A DNA stretch of 64,000 bases from assembly GCA_025363755.1 (NCBI GenBank), contig JANYLQ010000044.1, positions 1 through 64,000 of the forward strand, given 5' to 3'. Source of the DNA: Hyphomicrobiales bacterium (lineage in GTDB: Bacteria > Pseudomonadota > Alphaproteobacteria > Rhizobiales > Aestuariivirgaceae). This document shows positions 63,707 through 64,000 of this stretch, piece after piece; positions within the stretch are counted from its first letter, which is position 1; every line of letters begins with the position of its first letter. The notes beneath the pieces were generated by a model, which had not been told where the DNA came from, ran no database searches, and saw nothing but the letters and a program-made list of their open reading frames with translations. Position numbers and translations under genes: made by a program.

Positions 63707-64000
63707 TCAATTTTGATTCAAACCGCCATCAATTGCTCCGGCGGTTGCTATATCACCGGAATCAATGGGTTTTTTGGCCAATGGGTCATAAGCAAAGGCC
63801 TTGGCCATGGCTGTGTCTCGACCATAAATATCATTATAGAATTGAATCTTACCGGAATCATCTGCCCAAGCTGTGAAATAGGTTAGATAAACCGGCACTT
63901 TTTCAGCAAGATTTATGGAGTGACTGTCAACGAAAGCTTCTGTTGGATCTGCTTTTTTATTCTTTTTTGCTTTTTGACCAAGATTCTGTGCCACCTCTTC
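63707..64000 (-). CDS. L,D-transpeptidase family protein, C-terminal part
   Basis: This is only the C-terminal end (about 97 residues) of a larger gene that extends beyond the right edge of the window. The stretch VPVYLTYFTAWADDSGKIQFYNDIYGRD is typical of the C-terminal extension of YcbB-like L,D-transpeptidases, which make 3-3 cross-links in peptidoglycan. The catalytic YkuD domain is upstream and not visible. The preceding reading frame continues into the edge without a start. It is transcribed toward the DUF882 gene, and both act on the cell wall. Confidence 0.75.
   Translation of the reverse strand, partial: EEVAQNLGQKAKKNKKADPTEAFVDSHSINLAEKVPVYLTYFTAWADDSGKIQFYNDIYGRDTAMAKAFAYDPLAKKPIDSGDIATAGAIDGGLNQN

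Overview
The window looks like chromosome from an alphaproteobacterium, most likely in the order Hyphomicrobiales (Rhizobiales). I infer this from the block rpmJ - TPR lipo/periplasmic protein - pyk - DUF1036 - DUF1244 - GapR, the rhizobial-type urease order ureDABCEFG, the Agrobacterium-like glycogen order glgP-glgB-glgC-glgA-pgm, and the NasT/NasS-controlled nitrate operon. The genus cannot be named from the sequence alone. There are no rRNA or tRNA genes, no CRISPR array, no prophage and no intact insertion sequence.

Layout. (1) 0-6.3 kb is a mixed accessory stretch: a large TPR protein, a membrane CPBP protease, a Vat-type streptogramin acetyltransferase, and a cupin/SnoaL-like pair facing a TetR regulator across two matching operator palindromes. 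(2) 6.3-17.1 kb is a two-armed carbohydrate-uptake and catabolism locus. One arm holds a LacI-type regulator, an aldo/keto reductase and a creatininase-fold hydrolase. The other holds a one-ATPase sugar ABC importer, two TIM-barrel isomerases/epimerases, two Gfo/Idh/MocA dehydrogenases and, unexpectedly, a membrane di-iron fatty acid hydroxylase/sterol desaturase-like protein. (3) 17.4-27.9 kb is nitrate assimilation: nasT (ANTAR antiterminator), nasS (sensor), a leader with a sigma-54 promoter, an ANTAR-like RNA hairpin and a strong terminator, then nrtA-nrtB-nrtC-nirB-nirD-nasA. (4) 27.9-31.6 kb holds a DAO-type oxidoreductase and a GMC oxidoreductase facing an SDR. (5) 31.7-37.5 kb has two tandem nucleobase/nucleoside deaminases divergent from a BMP-type nucleoside ABC importer. 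(6) 37.5-40 kb is decayed sequence: an IS3 orfA remnant, a Sel1-repeat gene with an in-frame TGA, and one of two copies of a palindromic repeat. (7) 40-44.9 kb is the complete urease operon. (8) 45-57.4 kb is a tightly overlapped glycogen operon ending in a malonyl-CoA synthetase-like gene. (9) 57.3-64 kb is conserved housekeeping sequence: rpmJ, a TPR protein, pyruvate kinase, DUF1036, DUF1244, GapR, a GT-A-like protein, a DUF882 peptidase-like protein and the C-terminal end of an L,D-transpeptidase that leaves the window.

How the parts work together. Several blocks deal with nitrogen: nitrate import and reduction to ammonium, urea hydrolysis, and purine/pyrimidine salvage by uptake and deamination. 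The others handle carbon, through sugar or cyclitol uptake and glycogen storage and mobilisation down to pyruvate kinase. The most informative regulatory piece is the nrtA leader, where the candidate ANTAR hairpin and the terminator stem share bases and cannot form together. The most unusual gene set is the LacI-controlled carbohydrate locus, whose substrate I cannot assign.
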